Assembly: GCA_034437695.1 (NCBI GenBank)
Contig: DAOTTJ010000437.1
Location: 1 to 15,517 of the forward strand
Source: Paraktedonobacter sp034437695
GTDB taxonomy: Bacteria; Chloroflexota; Ktedonobacteria; Ktedonobacterales; Ktedonobacteraceae
Direction: 5' to 3'
Length of the DNA: 15,517 nt
Shown: piece by piece, positions 14,699-15,517 of the stretch
How the letters are laid out: each line of letters starts with the position of its first letter
Numbering within the stretch: position 1 is the first letter of the stretch
Translations under genes and position numbers: made by a program
The notes under the pieces: model-generated
The model's input: the letters and a program-made list of their open reading frames with translations, nothing else
Told to the model about the DNA's origin: nothing
Database searches by the model: none

Positions 14699-14720
14699 CT
14701 ACATTACGGGAGAAAAGTGC

Positions 14721-15517
14721 GTGGCGAAACTACTTCGTCTCGATGTTGCACAGCTAACCGATGTTGGCCGTAAACGTGAACATAACGAAGATAATATGGC
14801 CTATGTCATCCCCAAAGATCCTGTGGCGATGATGCACAAGGGCGCGTTGTTCATTGTGGCCGATGGGATGGGTGGACATGCAGCGGGAGAGGTGGCAAGT
14901 GAAATTGCTGTGGACACCGTGAGCAATGCCTATTACCAGGACGATAATGATGATGTTCCGGCTGCACTGCTGCACGCCATTCGACGAGCCAACGCAGCGA
15001 TTCACCAACGCGCCGCAGAAAATATGTTGCGGAGCGGCATGGGAACAACTTGTGTTGCCGCCGTCCTGCGTGGCAATGTGGCCTATATCGCGAATGTCGG
15101 CGATAGCCGCGCTTATCTCGTGCGTAAATCGCGCATTCGTCAGGTCTCTCAGGATCATTCGTGGGTAGCCGAACAGGTACGAGCTGGACTCCTGACCGAG
15201 GAGCAAGCCCGGACTCACGCCCAGCGCAATGTGATTACACGCAGCCTGGGAACTCAACCCGAGGTCGAGATAGATATTTTCCGCGAACCTCTGGAAGAAG
15301 GCGATACCCTCGTACTCTGTAGCGACGGCCTTTCCGGCTCGGTCAATGACGATGATCTGATGCGCATCATTGACCAATTCGTTCCTCAGGAAAGCGTCTA
15401 CCATCTGGTAGAACGCGCTAACGACGCTGGCGGACCCGATAATATCACCGCAATCGTCGCACGCGCAATGGAACTGGGCGCAGAACCAACCGGCGTCCGT
15501 CAACCTGTCTCCGTAGG
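14721..15517 (+). CDS. PP2C-family serine/threonine protein phosphatase (Stp1/PrpC type), 3' end cut by the window
   Basis: Metal-dependent phosphatase that removes phosphate from Ser/Thr of proteins, usually antagonising Hanks-type kinases. 265 codons are visible, no stop is reached, and the catalytic domain is essentially complete: DVGRKREHNEDN (14-25), VADGMGGHAAGE (47-58) with D48/G49 as metal ligands, SGMGTT (105-110), NVGDSRAYL (125-133), QVSQDHSWV (141-149), TRSLGT (173-178), LCSDGLSG (199-206) with D202, and GGPDNITAIVA (237-247) with D240. No membrane helix appears in the visible part; a C-terminal extension or anchor may follow. The start is GTG at 14721, with GGGAG 8 nt upstream. 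A kinase gene downstream is common in this family, but is outside the window. Confidence 0.92.
   Translation, partial: MAKLLRLDVAQLTDVGRKREHNEDNMAYVIPKDPVAMMHKGALFIVADGMGGHAAGEVASEIAVDTVSNAYYQDDNDDVPAALLHAIRRANAAIHQRAAENMLRSGMGTTCVAAVLRGNVAYIANVGDSRAYLVRKSRIRQVSQDHSWVAEQVRAGLLTEEQARTHAQRNVITRSLGTQPEVEIDIFREPLEEGDTLVLCSDGLSGSVNDDDLMRIIDQFVPQESVYHLVERANDAGGPDNITAIVARAMELGAEPTGVRQPVSV

Noticed and set aside
14754..15503. 249-codon minus-strand open frame at the right edge
   Set aside because: The opposite strand encodes an unmistakable PP2C phosphatase with all metal-binding motifs. The antisense frame is a shadow.

Overview
The window reads as about 15.5 kb of chromosome from a Chloroflexota bacterium of the Ktedonobacteria type. 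This is inferred from moderate GC content, from the kind of proteins encoded (a plant-like phospholipase D, zinc-finger anti-sigma factors fused to membrane domains, a PP2C phosphatase) and from the mix of GTG and ATG starts behind strong AGGAG-type ribosome sites. No rRNA, tRNA, CRISPR array, transposase or phage gene was seen, so the taxonomy is an inference.

Layout, left to right. (1) Positions 1-341 hold no convincing gene, only a perfect 13-bp inverted repeat and the leader of the next gene. (2) A lone plus-strand gene (342-2024) encodes a cytosolic two-HKD phospholipase D with the signature motifs of the eukaryotic/plant family. It converges on the next block across a 15-bp-stem bidirectional terminator. 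(3) A minus-strand operon, read right to left from about 6100 to 2080, encodes an ECF sigma factor, a zinc-finger anti-sigma protein fused to a roughly six-helix ABC-2-like membrane domain (ATGA overlap with the sigma gene), two ABC-2-like permeases and one ABC ATPase. It looks like a sigma-controlled export or membrane-defence cassette, comparable in plan to the Bacillus sigY-yxl operon. (4) A strong 17-bp-stem terminator at 6285-6324 separates this from a minus-strand exopolysaccharide cluster read right to left from about 14120 to 6379: a metallo-beta-lactamase-fold hydrolase, a GT4 glycosyltransferase, a polyprenyl-phosphate sugar-1-phosphate transferase (the initiating enzyme), a second GT4, a Wzz-type chain-length protein, a CpsD/Wze-like protein whose ATP-binding motifs have decayed, and a one-helix membrane protein of unknown role. 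(5) A 520-bp divergent intergenic region (about 14200-14720) carries an unusual 109-bp element bounded by perfect 12-bp inverted repeats and enclosing further hairpins. (6) At the right edge a plus-strand PP2C serine/threonine phosphatase gene runs out of the window.

The initiating transferase loads the first sugar phosphate on the lipid carrier, the two GT4 enzymes extend it, and the Wzz-like protein plus its CpsD-like partner would set polymer length or export. No flippase or polymerase is present here, so either they lie elsewhere or the locus is incomplete. The strongest points for follow-up are the apparent pseudo-BY-kinase with its own tandem consensus-like promoters, the anti-sigma/permease fusion, and the inverted-repeat element in the divergent intergenic region.
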